Source: Lagopus muta
Taxonomy: Eukaryota; Chordata; Aves; Galliformes; Phasianidae
NCBI RefSeq assembly: GCF_023343835.1
Contig: NC_064435.1
Span: 85,629,788-85,693,787 of the forward strand
Direction of reading: 5' to 3'
DNA length: 64,000 nt
How positions within the stretch are numbered: position 1 is the first letter of the stretch; the number at the start of each line of letters is the position of its first letter. The notes beneath the pieces were generated by a model. The model did no database searches, was not told where the DNA came from, and saw only the letters and a program-made list of their open reading frames with translations. The translations under genes were made by a program, and so were the position numbers. Shown here piece by piece: positions 1-13,105 of this stretch.

Positions 1-1275
1 GGATTTTGAGTGTGGATTTTTGTGTTTACATATTGCAGGCAGCTTATTGAACAAAATTTATTTTAAAGACTTTTAATTAGCATTTCAATGAATCTTTTAT
101 GGTATTTCAGAGTTGCCAATTTGCTATAAATCTGTCGTGCAGTACAGCCTACAGATTCAAAAATACCTCATATTATTGTTATTTAAAGTACTAAAATACC
201 TAGGAATCTGAAGTACAGACTTGAGACCCAAAGATATACCTACTTTAACAGATAGGAAATACTGGTTCCAGTTTTTCAGGGTTTTGCAATAATTATGATC
301 AAGTACTCTATAACAAAAACTGCTTTTCTCAGCAATTGAAGTGGGTCAGCATCAGTCAAGGCACAGGGATTATTTTAAATGCATGCCACTACCCTGTCAT
401 ATCAGTCATTTAAAGTGGAGGCTTATATCTTGTACCACAGATACCCACAAAAATGTACAGCACTGTACCAGTGTTCTGTATTTGGGACTTTGATAACCAC
501 TGGGGAAAAATGTCTACTCCTAGAGATAGCAGAGCAATAGTCTTTTAGAAAAGATGATGAGTTCTTCAGCTACACACATATAATGTGGGCCATTGCTGTT
601 GGTTAGCCAATGGATTCAATGGTATTTTTTGTGATCATGACCCTAAACAAGATTGATATCGTGTATGACTGGAGTGACATACCTGAATATGAAAGGACAG
701 TGCTGATAATAAGATAATAGATCTGAAGGATCAGTGATATTTATAGGCCAGAATGCCTTTTGTCCTTTCACCAGCACCAAGTTAAATGTCATTCTGTTAG
801 TTAAAAGAACACAGTAAAGATAGGAAGTGACAAATCATAAAGGAAAATCCACTATGCTGGATCCAGCACTCCAAGAAAGTCGTGGCTGCTGTGGTGTCAT
901 ACTCCAGGCCCCCCTGGAGGCCTGGAGGACTAGTGAGGCTGAAGGACTAGTGATAGTAGACAGGTGCACACAGAGCACATGTACACACCACATATGCACA
1001 CTGCTGGACATACAGGTCGGAACAGATGCATTGAGTGCTGAACTAGAATCCACAGTGCACTACAGATCATGCAAAAAATCTCTGTGGAGTGAATGAAGTG
1101 CTACAGAACCCTGAAAAGCAATCAGGAAAAGTTTGACAGGGGGAAGAAAAAAGATACTTGGCAAAAGAAAGGGCTGGACCACCTTCAGAGCCTGCACCAA
1201 ATCTAAGGGAGCATAGGGTGAGTAGCAGAGAAATAACCACAAGGGTTGAGGGTATTTACAGCGTGACAGAACCAT
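1..1275. other. unique non-coding sequence
   Basis: AT-rich sequence with no repeat family or gene that I recognise. An open frame of 89 codons (827-1096, plus) overlaps one on the other strand and has no protein features, so I read both as chance. A short dyad-rich stretch at 910-955 repeats the words CTGGAGG and ACTAGTGA but does not form a longer unit. Confidence 0.6.
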
Positions 1276-1485
1276 GGAATCATAGAATGGTTTGGGTTGG
1301 AAGGAACCTCTAAGATCATCCAGTTCCAACCCCCTGCTATAGGCAGGGACGCCTCTCTCTAGACCAGGTTGCTCAAAGCTCCATCCAGCCTGGCCTTGGA
1401 TGCTTGGAATGGGCATCTATAACCTTGCTAGGCAGCTTGTGCCAGAGTCTCACCACCCTCACAGCGAAGGGTCTTGCCAAGATTT
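1276..1485 (-). mobile_element. CR1: CR1 LINE 3' fragment
   Basis: Read on the plus strand, this begins with the reverse complement of the CR1 tail (GAATCATAGAATGG) and continues with the usual 3' UTR wording: TTTGGGTTGGAAGGAACCTC, then AGATCATCCAGTTCCAACCC, then a decayed ACCAGGTTGCTCAAAGC and CATCCAGCCTGGCCTTG. The element therefore lies on the minus strand, is about 210 bp long and is truncated at its 5' end, as almost all avian CR1 copies are. It retains no polymerase reading frame. The open frames crossing it are by-products of the repeat. The identification rests on knowledge of the family; the end near 1485 is approximate. Confidence 0.93.
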
Positions 1486-4400
1486 TAGACTTCAAACAGA
1501 TTGCCTGCAACATAACAGCAGGACTGAAAACAGGTTTGGAGTTTCAGATAGGTTTCAGACTGAAAGGACTGCAAACAATGATTTCAACTGCCTCTGGGCA
1601 TTTCTCTTGTTCATACCATGTACATAAAACCAAGAAAATGAAACGTCTTTTTAATAAGATATTCATCTGATTAAATTTGTATTTTTCATGAATTAAAAGT
1701 GTCCATGAGGTCCTAAATTAATTAATGCAATACTTCATCTTCACCAAATGTAAGACATAGACAAGCAATTCAGACTCTCCAGGTAAAAAACACTACCAAA
1801 GTTCAGGGTATTTTTCTTATTAATCATGGTGTAGATCCCCACCACTGTAAATAAACATCAGCATGTTGAAGTCAGTCGAGTAATCGAAGCAACATTGATT
1901 TTTCACAAGCTGAATGGCTGACCAAAAGCATTTCTGTTTTACTCAGGTTTCTCTAAGGAAATATTGATGCATTTTTCCCTCCTCCCCCTTTTCTTTGAGT
2001 CTGAGAACGTAAATACCAAATCTACTATTAAGTGCTCAGAATCGAGCATATGAAGAATGTATCTTGAAGTATTTTTTTCAGTATTTCATGTATACAGTGT
2101 TTCTATTCCTGCTTCTGATTGTAATTTTGGTTATGGAAACGCAGTTACAGAGCATTGCTAATGAACTACGATGAAATAAGGTGCTATTACTGAGATAAAC
2201 ATCTGACTGATGATATTATACACCCACACCAGTGATAAAGTTACATTACAGCAATTTTTCATAAGGGAAATGTTTGCTGGAATATGTTACAAAGACATTT
2301 CTTCAGTCGTTGGGGTCTGTCTGTTGTTAGAATGAAAAATAAAACTAACATAATGGATTAATGAGAGCAGGGGGAGTCCCTGCATACTCTCTGTGCTTGT
2401 TGAAAGGAAATTTTCACATGCTGACTGTTATTTAACTGTTTGCTATTAAGTATACAGAGCATGTCAGATAACACTGGGGTAAAAATAAAACAAAAACTCT
2501 TATTGTTTTGGATTACCTGAATTTAACATTCTTATTTTTAGCTCTCACATTTCCAAAAACTAAAAGTGTGGAGCTGGGAAGAGAGAAGGACACCTTCCTA
2601 GAAGCTACAGAAGAGCTGATAGGGGAACAACGCCGTTTGCATCTGTGCCTCTGTGCCCATATCTGCATAACGAAGCAATAAGGACGTAGGCATCCCCAGG
2701 AGGACAGAGGAGTCTGGGAGGATGGATCCAGTGCTTGTCACAGCAGTGAGGTCTCCTCGAGCCAGCTGCTTTTTCAACCATCCTTCTCTGAGCCTCGCAG
2801 CTGCCAGCACTGCTGGGTCCCCTCCTCATCTCAGCACCCTGCCTACAAAATCCTGCATGTAGCTGATGAAAAATCTATGTACAGGTTGTGTTTACTGAAA
2901 ACCCACTTGGATGGGACTCGGGAGACAAAAAAATAACAACAGAATATGTCCAGAAGAAAAGTCCACAAATATACAGGTGCCCTGCTAATTTATTGGGATC
3001 AGGACTGAAGTAATACAATGCAGTATTAACTCTGAACTTCTTGGTGTTAAATAAATGCAGAATCTGTTATGCAGTGTACCACATCACAGGCAGTACTGTG
3101 AATTTATCATATGTGACACAGAATAACCTCAAGCAATAGGTCAAAATGAAAGCTTTTTTCTATTCTTGTTCACAATCAGTCCTGATTATTCCCAAGAAAG
3201 CATCTAGTTTGGGAAGACTCAGATTTCTGTAAAGCAGTCATGCACAGATCTACGTGGTATACTTCTCCAGGTTTATATTTACCCAAGCCTAGTCAAACTG
3301 CCTTCACACAGATGTTATAAATAACTGCTGTCTTGCGTCACATCATTTTACTGCAAATTGGGTGAGCTGGGGAGATAAAGAAGGAGCAGAATAGGTCAGT
3401 GCTGTCCCTCTGCTGTAACAACACCTCATGCTGGGCTGGGGGTACCAACCAGAGGTGATGATGGTGATGGGGACTGAAATTAGGGATAACACAATGCTAT
3501 TTTGCAGTGAAAACATGATTCATAAAGCAGCAATGCATGAAGAGGGTAAAAGGTGATTCACATGAGAGACTACTGCCACATTGTGTGGCTGCACCTCTCT
3601 TTCCATGGGTCTTGAAGGACCCATCTGTGCTGCACCCTCAGAGCTGCACGTGGTCCTACATTTATGTGAGAAGCCAGTCTGGAATGGGACCTCAGTTCTG
3701 ATCAGCTGCCATGGAAATAGTCAGACAAGCATTATAAGCCCAATCCCAGTATCTTTGTGAAGGAGTAATTTTATTCTTACCGTGGTTTTACTGAAAAAGA
3801 ACTAAGGCGTAGATTGATCCCCTGCCTTTCCTAAAGTCATACACAAATCAGAGGCTAAGCTCTCACTGAAGGCCACGTACTTTCTCACCTGTGTGCCCTG
3901 ACCTGAAATGACCTGTAAAAATCTGCATTGCCACAGAACTCCTCTGAATTGGCCAAAGAGCTGCAGCAGCAGCTGTGGGAGCAGCAGCTGCTGTAGATCC
4001 CTCCACTCAGCTCTCCTGTCACAGGTTTTCCCTGACTAGCTGATTTCTAAAGGAATAGCCTCAATTTCTAAAACTGCATTTCTCCATTGGACAATCACGC
4101 TATGTGAACTCAACCATGATGTCTGCCGATACGTGTTTCACATATACAAAAGAGTACTGAACATGGTAAGTAGTGAAAAGAGTGACAGGAGTGACTGGTA
4201 GAATCAGCGTTCAGGTAGGATGGTTGAATTTTAGAAATCATGAGCTAATGTGACTTTTGAATCAGGAAGCTGGTCAGCCTTACAAGGGCCAACCCTATTA
4301 TTTCCATGATTGCCTCCCAGACAGACTGAAAGGAGGAGAGGAAGAAACACACGACACGTAGGCAGAGCTCACCATGTTGCTGTCTCTCATCCTCAGAAGA

Positions 4401-4519
4401 TCTGAATTCTGCAGCACTGAACAAAGAGTTGGAAGGGCTCTGGATAACTTGGCAAGATCTGGCAGTTCACTGCTGCTCCTGATCTAGAAAGGGTTTAATG
4501 TGTCTCTTACAACATTCAC
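1486..4519. other. unique non-coding sequence
   Basis: Mostly AT-rich and featureless. The exception is 2590-2850, which is richer in G+C and CpG. On the minus strand it has an open frame starting at a true ATG (2829 down to 2605, 74 codons) with a purine at -3. No motif, signal peptide or membrane segment is visible, so I do not call a gene. At 3958-3995 there is a CAG/CTG-rich stretch containing the palindrome CAGCAGCTGCTG, which could fold as a hairpin. Confidence 0.5.
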
Positions 4520-4556
4520 ATCTGAGGCACAGAAAGGAGGAACTTGGTTAGGATGC
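4520..4556 (-). mobile_element. possible MIR SINE remnant
   Basis: CTGAGGCACAGAAAGGAGG followed by AACTTGG resembles the reverse complement of the MIR core (GAGGCACAGAGAGGTTAAGTAACTTG) with a short deletion. Only about 35 bp match, so this could be coincidence. Confidence 0.28.
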
Positions 4557-4895
4557 CAATCAAATGTGGGGATAGGAGAGGAGTGCAGCTTTGCTAGATG
4601 CGCTGGCCATTGAGATACAAGGACTGTGATGCTACACTGCAAGCTGCATGTGATACTCTTAGTGCATGCCAGCTTATTGTAGTCTACCTTCAGAGATCAA
4701 TCACCTCTTGGTGATGGATGGCCTGGTTTATACTGAATTTAAAATGCCATAAAAGCAAATTAGACAGGACTGGAAACTCAGGAATGCTTTTTCCAATTAA
4801 GAATGCAAGAAGTAATTACTTAAGCAAATTGCAGTTGGAATTTGGCCAGTAAAATTGAACTCTGTGTTCATGAAAAGCAGCATGAGTCTAATCTG

Positions 4896-4921
4896 AAAAA
4901 AAAAAAAGAGAGAGAGAGAGG
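4896..4921. repeat. poly(A) / (AG)n simple repeat
   Basis: A run of twelve A leads directly into seven AG units. It is low-complexity DNA with no retroposon body recognisable on either side. Confidence 0.9.
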
Positions 4922-6392
4922 AAATGGAATAACTGTTCTTTTTAAACTTATCTTAGTGATATTCTTTCATTTTCCTGATTTTTGCCTGTAAATTACTTAA
5001 TTATCTTCTCTATTCATAAACATTCCAATATACAGTTGCCTGGAAGTTTAATCCTACAATTGTTACTTCAAATTAACAGAAATGTGATTTGAAGGGCTGT
5101 GCATTCAGCCTGTGACACATCAGAAGAAAACCCTTGTTGAAGAAATTAACCATATTTTAATGAACTGAGTTCAGGTTTCATAATAAACACACATACTCCA
5201 ACAAATATGAATTTGGAGGACTTGGTACTTATATTTAATTTAACCCCATTGGATATACGGAACTGAATCAGACTCTTTTATTTTCTCACACGCCAGAGGG
5301 AATAAATGTCATTTTTGACACAGATTTAAATTTGTGTTAAGTTGGATGGCTTTTATTTGTTTCCAAAGCCATTTTTTGTTGCACAGAGTGAAGGTGAGCT
5401 CCCTAACAAAATGAAGAGCTAGCAACAGTCATAACAAGCAGTGTTTCCTGAACCTGATAGAGACACAGCTTGCTGGGAAAAAACCCTGTGATAATGAAAT
5501 GCCATACAAGGTTTGTTGTTAATATGAAAGGTATGAAATCTGAACAAAGAAAACTGTCAGGATAAGACGAATTCAACTTTTAACTGTATATATAAATATG
5601 TATATAGGAGTGTGTGTGTTATTGAGAAAGAAAGAAAAATATTCCTTCAGATGGGTTTACAAAAGGAACAGCTAGAAGAAGCAATTTTCGTTTTTCTTTT
5701 GTAATCTAGATAGTGTAAAATTATTCTTCACAACCTCAAGGCAAAGAAGACAGCCTGCTTCCTAGCTATAAAAAACAATCTGTCAGATTTTTTTTTAAGG
5801 GAAGTCACAACTGATTTCTCATAAAATAAAAAGCAGGAGGATTAGAGCTTTGTGGTGACAATGAAATCTGCTCCAAACTTTTACAGTGAAACTCAGCTCC
5901 AGAGAGGTCCTGCCCGAGGCACTCATCCTGCAGTCAATGCAGTTCAGATTCTATAGATTCGGGGCTTGAACTGACAGGCATTTAGACCTCCTTATTCATC
6001 CTGATAATTGTTTTTTGTAAAAGCTCTTTCATCTGAATGGAGATGAGGTCTATCAGAAGTAAAACACACAATCTCCACACTTACTTATAAAATCTTTGTC
6101 CTTCCCTTAGAAAGGTGGTTGCAAGGCAACTGGAAGAATGCTTTTCCAAAAATGCAATTCACAACATTATGTTTGTATTTGTTTCTTTGGTAGTCAGCAT
6201 GCTGAGGAAGGCGTGCAAGCAAGCAGTATAAAACCACCTGAACACAAACAGTTGACTTTGTACAGAAATTCCAAGCTCCACGGTAGTTTCAGTTTTACCA
6301 CTTTAAAGAGACTGCACTTGTGTTGAGTGCTCTGCAGCACAGATAGCTAACACAGCACAAGTACAAGTAGTAAAAATCATAAAATAAGAAGA
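4922..6392. other. unique non-coding sequence
   Basis: AT-rich sequence. It holds an alternating TA/TG stretch at 5585-5620, a possible MIR remnant at 5885-5990 (listed separately) and a chance open frame at 6138-6326. No splice-flanked coding segment is apparent. Confidence 0.55.
5885..5990 (-). mobile_element. possible MIR-type SINE remnant
   Basis: The order of words GTGAAACTCAGCTCCAGAGAGG, then CTTGCCC-like CCTGCCCGAGG, CACTCATCCTGCAGTCA and GGGCTTGAACT follows the reverse complement of the amniote MIR-type SINE (core, then the tRNA-like B-box region GGATTCGAACCC). It is heavily decayed, with several gaps. RepeatMasker with an amniote SINE library would settle it. Confidence 0.35.
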
Positions 6393-6585
6393 TCACAGAA
6401 TCATAAATGTTGGAAAGACCATGAAACTCATCCAATTCAACTATCCCATCCCCACCATGCCCACTGACCATGTCCCTCAGTGCCACAACTACATGGATCT
6501 TGAACATCTCCAGGGACAGGGACTCCAACACCTTCCTGGGCAGCCTGCTCTATGCATTGCTTTTCCTGGTGTTAATGGAGAAATT
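6393..6585 (-). mobile_element. CR1: CR1 LINE 3' fragment
   Basis: The plus strand reads GATCACAGAATCATAAATG, TTGGAAAGACC, CATCCAATTCAAC, CCATCCCCACCATGCCCACT, CATGTCCCTCAGTGCCAC, then ATCTTGAACATCTCCAGGGA and CTCCAACACCTTCCTGGGCA. This is the reverse complement of the CR1 3' UTR in its CCCACCATGCCCACT subfamily form. About 190 bp survive. The distal boundary fades at 6575-6590. Confidence 0.93.
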
Positions 6586-9500
6586 TAAAAAGGAAAGAGG
6601 GAAAACAGCTGACAACTATCTGAAGAACAGTTACAAAGATGATGGAGCCAAGCTCTCCTTGGTGTTAATAGGCAGTAGAGTGAAACCATTATCACATAGA
6701 TTTGCATTGAACATCAAGGAAAATACAGAAACTAGGTGGAAAATCTGCCCTTAGAAGTTCTATGTACTTGCCCAGGCAAAGCCATGGCTGCCTGTTGCAA
6801 TAAGTTCTGCTTCAAGGGGACTTCCAGAGACCCCTCCAAACAACATTCTGTGATCCAAGGAAGCCAGACATTCATTTACTGTAGGCACTGCAAGTAATTA
6901 TGGTTTACTTACATAACTGCATTTGGAAGTCTCCACTCCAGAGGGATTTAAACCTTTACACAGTTTGGAGGGGAGTGGAGATGCAAGAAAGATAAGTAGG
7001 AAGTTGTAGGAAAGAAAGGATGCTCCTTGTGCCTATCATGACCGATAGCTTTGAAGTCTAAGAACAAACATGAAGTAGGACATTTTGTTACTTCCTGAAA
7101 AGATGAGACGTTCACATTATTGTTAGGATCCCAAAAGAGGTAACATTTAGCATTGCATTTGGATTTTTTTGTATGCATATATAAACCTCAAAATTCAGTA
7201 CAGGTGCAATCTAAGGAACAGAACTCGATTACAGAACAGGTTGGCATATCATTCTTAAAATACACAGTGCACTATCCAGGCTGATGCACTGTGCAGATAC
7301 TGCTTGGTGCATTCAGGTAGTTACAACACTGCATTGGTCTTTCTTGTGCAATTGAGAACAGAGGTTTTAGCCCTAAAGGAATACTTTTGTTTTACTGCAA
7401 GGGAATATTATCCTCCTTTTATTTATCTTAGTGCAAGTTTCAAAATCATCTTTGGAACTACCTATATTGTATTTAGAGATACAGACACTTCCATCAAAAA
7501 GAAATTTCCATTGCCTCATCCAAAAATGTGTGGTAATTCTCAAAGCCCACACATGCAACTTGTCTTTTGATTGAAGATATTTCTTTGGAAATGAGCATCT
7601 GTTTTTAGTCACTTGAAGAATGCTTGGTTTGGAGAAAGGAGGAAAACAGACTTGATTTGCTTTGCACTCAAGTGGAAATCACATCCAATGCTTCTATAAT
7701 AGAAAACCAGGAAAGCAGGGGCATCATAGGAGTCTGAAAAGTTGCCTGGAGGCCAGAGTTGAGTTTACAGCAGGCTGCTCACCTCTAATCACAACAGATG
7801 CAGAAAAGTAAACATTCATTCCTGAGTAAGTGCACACCTATCTACAAAGAATAACATGTCAAGAGGTCTTTTCTTCAGAAAATTCCTTATGAGTCCTGGC
7901 GGTGTAGGGGCTTGCTGTACAAATTAAGAACATGTTACAGCAGAACTAGGAATTCATCTACCAAATTCACCTACCGCAAAGCTTAACAGAACATAAAAGT
8001 GCTTTTTGTAACATGAGGACTCATGGAAAATTGCTTCTGTTTTCTTGCCTACTAGGGAAAGAACGGTGTTTATAAAAAGTAAGAGATTGAGAAAGCTGTT
8101 TAACAAGACCACTTGTCACACACTTCAGACCAGATTCCTCATTTATAACTTCACAAAGCCTGTCAAGATGTAATTTTCTTTCTCCCCTTTTCTGTTAGCA
8201 AAACATGAGAACAAGGACAGAAATAAACTGAGTCAGAGAGAATGTTTTGGCTGCACAAATACCCTCTGCCTGAAACTAGAAATCACATTAGGAATTTACC
8301 GACTAACAAGTGAACCAAGAAGGCAAATAATCAAAGTATTTTATGGATTTAGGCTTTATACACACACATCTCTATATATATCATGTGTTTCATAAGCTAT
8401 GTTTCCTTCTTTGTTACAGCAGTGGTGGCCACCAGAGCTGCGTTGTGGGACATCAGAACTTGGTCACAGCTTTGCAGCCTTGGGGAGGCTCTACAGAAAT
8501 GCTGCCAGCTCCTGTTTGCTGTAGAGCAGACACGAGCCTCACGTTCCTCACACAAGACAGGAGGAGCTCAGGCTTCCTTAAGCAAGTCTGCCACTCTCAT
8601 CCAAATAACTCGCAACATACCAACAAACAGATTGGGATGCATTTTCATGGCATCTTTAGGGTCAGCTTAGGTGCAGACCTGGACTGGAGTAACTCTCCTG
8701 TTTCCTGTATCTAAGGAGATGTGGTTGCTTCCAGCTCTGCACTGGGGCTCACACTCACGCATGGAGGAGAGCAAGAAAGTGGCATGAACCATTGCTTTTT
8801 GCTGAATTTTCAGGAAGGGCAACCTCCAATCTCGTGTGCACAAGAATGTCTGAATGCCAGCAACATAACTAAGCGGGCAGGGGGAAAGCAGAGTGCGAAG
8901 CAGTGTAACCATCTTTTTGAGTTGCAGCTATTACGTGGGCCAGCATGAGGCAATGCTTTCAGCTACATCTCTTAGCAAGAAGATGAAGTGTCCAGCAGAA
9001 GGAAACGGCCTTGTTTTAACTTATGAGAACTTCCCAGATTTCCAGTTGGAGCTTGGTTCCTTTATACAATATTGATGATTTTCTATTCCACACACATGGT
9101 ATAGACAATGGATTATTATTATAAAGGGGCCAAGAAGCTGATCCTTAGAAAGAGTTTCTTCTGTCTGGAGCACTTGGGGACAGCCACACATTATGACAGC
9201 CTGAGGCAAAGCAGAGAGGAAGGCTGATGCTGTAAATACTACATAACTATTTCTGCAGGTACTGAAAATTATGTTTGATTGTAAAATTCCACTATTTCTG
9301 TCCTAGATTAAATGTGGGCAACTCCATATAAAACAGCCGAGGACTTTATAGGGATGGAAATCTACGGTTGCTTTAAGAGAATTGTTTCAGGCATTGAGGC
9401 AATGTATTTTGCTTAAAACAGAACTGTAGAATACGAATTTCAACAGAATATACATGACACAGAATTTAGAAAAGGTCATAATACTCTATCTTATTGCCTT

Positions 9501-11756
9501 TGGAGCAAACATTGATCACGGATTTGAGTGGAATTTGCAGGTACAGTTTAGCAGAGCATTTATAGACATCCATATTTAAATAGAAAGATAAATAGATTTT
9601 GTAAAATTAGTCCTCTGATTTGTACTGTTACAGTTCAGAGTAAAAGACTGAAGAGTGCTATTGTGGTCTTGCTCTGGTAAGCCTTTCACTTTTTGTAATG
9701 AATAAATAATGCTTTTCTCTTTTGCTCTTTGCAAAGGTCACGGAGCACTGAGGGAGAAGAATAAAGTGAAGTCCATCATAAAAGTAGTGAGCTTTATCAT
9801 TTTATCATCACTATTCCTACTGGAAGACTGTTGGAGAACTTCATGATTCTTAGGAATGTTATTTTACCTTGCAAACAAACCAACATGCTCCACTCCGTAA
9901 GAGAAGGAATAATAATAAGAAAAAAATTTCATCTGAAATCCCATGTGCTCTAAATTGAACTAATTTAATTTCAAACTCCCTTCATATGTTTTATTTACTG
10001 AACCTCTTCCTACAGCCTCCTCAGAGTGTGCTGATGAAGTTGACAAATGCCCCCCCACAGTAGCCTCTACAGGAGGTGCAGAACAACGGAGTTATCTCCC
10101 GTGTGATATATATTATGTTTTCTGTTAATAGTATTTCCCATTTTTGGCATCACATTGCTGGAATGCATTTCACCGACGATTCTTTATAGGTATATCTTGT
10201 TTTTCTGCCATGCTGTTTCTCTGGCAGATATTCGCCAATTAGTATTTCTGTATCTCATTTCTCTTTCCTTGATCTAGCACTTTATATTCACCTTTCCTGA
10301 AGTATCTGTACTGGAGGTGATATCCTATGAATATCATCAGTCAACCTGAGGCCTTTATTACTGAAGAAATATGTGATAGCTCTCTTAAGAAACAGGGGCC
10401 TACAGGTGTATTGATGATTAAATACATCCCCAAGGGGAAAAAGAGATAGTTATGGCCATAGAGCTGGAGAAACATTGATCAACAATTATGCAGTTAAACT
10501 GCAGCGGAGATTCAGCAAACTCTCAAAGCTATTTTATGGTTGTAGATCATTACCTAGAAATGAACTTACAGGTCTCCTGGAGAACATCAAAGAAAGAAGG
10601 CAAACTGCATGGTAGATTTATGACAAGAACAAATGCATGAATTTGCACAGCACGCCATGAAACCGAAGGGTTGCTGCAGAGCAGCAGGGCTGTAGGAGCC
10701 ATTTACCAGTAAAAAAATGTGCAGAGCTGGTTAAAACCTTTCAAAGTGCAAAATGGAACAAAAATTCAAGCTCAAGCATGACGGTTGCCATATGCCATTT
10801 TTGTTTCTCTGTTTTTATTTGTATATTCTTCCTAAAAAAATAGCGGGGGGAAAACAAAATAAAACAAGAAGAAATATCTAATTTAGACATAGTTTGCTCT
10901 TACTTGTATTTAAATAAGCATGCAAAGAACTAATCTCTGCCTGGTCACCAAAAAAACAGCCCTGATATTCTACAAACCATTTGTTTTCTCCTTTCCCACT
11001 ACTCCTCTAGGGAGGCTTGTAATGCAGATTGTACAGCTGTAATGGAGATGATATGGGTCACACATGATCAAGTGCACTTCATGACTGAAATCAGAGCTCC
11101 TTCTTATCAGCATTGTGCTAATTGCCACAATCCAGCCTTTGCCAGCAATTCTCTTGGAGCTGGATGTGACAGGATGGAGGAAGGGAAGGCCATTTTCCCA
11201 AGGAAACTCAGAGTACCCATTTTTATAGCCAAAGCAGCGTTTTGCCTTCGCATAACTTGATGCGTATCATCATCCTACCTGTTGCTTTTTGTCCACTGTA
11301 AAGTGCACCTGCATATTACTTGTTGTGAGTTGACTTGTACAAATGGTGTTCAGTGGAAAGGTCTGTCACTTTTGAGCAAAACCTACGTTTAAACAACCAG
11401 TTGGCACAGTCTGAAACCTTCATTTAGAATAAACAGAAATAATCAGCGTGGCCAAATAAGGATTTTTAATTACTCTTATGCATCCCTGCTATCATTGCTA
11501 CAGCATGGATTTAAGAAAGGAAGAATGCTTTACCTAGCAGATAAACGTATAGGCCAGTCCCCAGTGCTGGCCTGGAAAATCACCCTTAAAATTTCCTGTC
11601 TCTGTTTGTGCAACTGTCAAAAGTTATCCACCACAAATGAAGAAACAATTTTGCAATGGTTTTGTATAAATGCTTCATTGTATTGTTCGTATATCCAACA
11701 TACTGAACACACACAGGGTTTGCAGATACTGCAGTGAATGATAACTATGTATACGT

Positions 11757-11816
11757 CTGTATGCATACATACAACTGTGCACATGCCTGTATGCATACAT
11801 ACAACGGTGCACAAAC
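11757..11816. repeat. tandem duplication, 30-bp unit, 2 copies
   Basis: The unit CTGTATGCATACATACAAC followed by TGTGCACATGC (11757-11786) is repeated with three mismatches at 11787-11816. The unit is itself rich in alternating purine/pyrimidine. It is followed by a TATATA/GAGAGA stretch at 11820-11840. A minisatellite seed, probably length-polymorphic. Confidence 0.9.
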
Positions 11817-13088
11817 ATTGATATATATATAGAGAGAAAGATAAGATCACAGACACGAATGCACTTGAATATTTTTTTCACTTTAAGAGTGTGGGTAGAA
11901 AGAGCTGTTTAAAATGTCATACCAACCAGAAACACTACAAATTAACAATTCTTATGAAGTTGCTTTACCCAAGACAGTTTTCATTACCATTTTTACTGCG
12001 AACTTTTTCACCTTTCTTCTCATTCTTGAAGTTAATATTCTAGGTGAAATACAAAACATTCTGAATGAAATATAAAGTGTGGATCTCACTGAGACCTTGC
12101 ATGAACTCTGGGCCAGTGAAATCACACTCTGAATTTTCATGTCCTCAGGGGCCATGTGTCTGGATACTGAAGGAATCTGCAACTACTTGATTTGCTGCTC
12201 TTATATCCTGTGACTGGTTGGAGACAGTTGATCACTGAGACTTCCCTCCAACTCCCAATTCCTTGCCTGAGGACCACTGATTAACACCTTAGAGGGAAGA
12301 TTTATCCTCAAGACTTGGTTCTTAATGATATTGACTTACAAGATATTCCTCACGGCTTGGTGAGAAACAAATTCCATGCCAGAGGCTCTCAGATAAATTT
12401 AGGATACAATGACAAAAAGTCATATTCTCATCATGATTGCTGCTACTAAGAACAAGCGTTGGTGAAGCTGAGAAGAATTTGGCTTGTCTGTAGGAAATGA
12501 AGCAATTTCAAACATAGCAGCTTATGAAACTGAGTATCATCAGGCTGTCACTATCTGTAATGAAAACAGTGCATGAAGTACCAGCTCACATCCATTAGGC
12601 TGTCATGGATGGAGAGGTGGCCTTGAGGCTGCTAGGGTAAACGTGTGGACTCCATGCATAGTGCATCCAGGAGTGGTGAGTTGTGGATAATCAATATTCC
12701 TTGTTCTTGTCAAAGTCACTCAGGATCTATCCTGGGCCACGCAATCTTTGAAGGGGAAAATGCATGCTGATTGTAGCTGATCAGAAAGCTCCATTAAAAT
12801 ATTAGAAACAAAGTCACAGAGGATGAACTAAAACCAAGAATATCCTGTTGAATTATATAAAGATACTTAAGCTCCTGGCTGTCATTGTGGACCTCTGAGA
12901 TCTGAGAAACTGAAAGAACAACCCAAAATCTTTTACCCTGTATGTTATCCTCGATTATTAACTTCATTCATCTAGTTGGTCTTACCTCATACCTTCAACA
13001 GATACTGCTAAGAATTTTTGTGTATTCTCCATCCATTTTTTCAGCACTTTTTTTCCTCATTTGTTCAACAAATTTTTGCCACGTTTCT

Positions 13089-13105
13089 TAATAAATAAAT
13101 AAATA
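13089..13105. repeat. (AATA)n microsatellite
   Basis: About four AATA units in an AT-rich setting. Short and probably neutral. Confidence 0.85.

Noticed and set aside
8343..8714. 123-codon frame on the plus strand
   Set aside because: Overlapped by another frame in the same region, no domain, length within chance.
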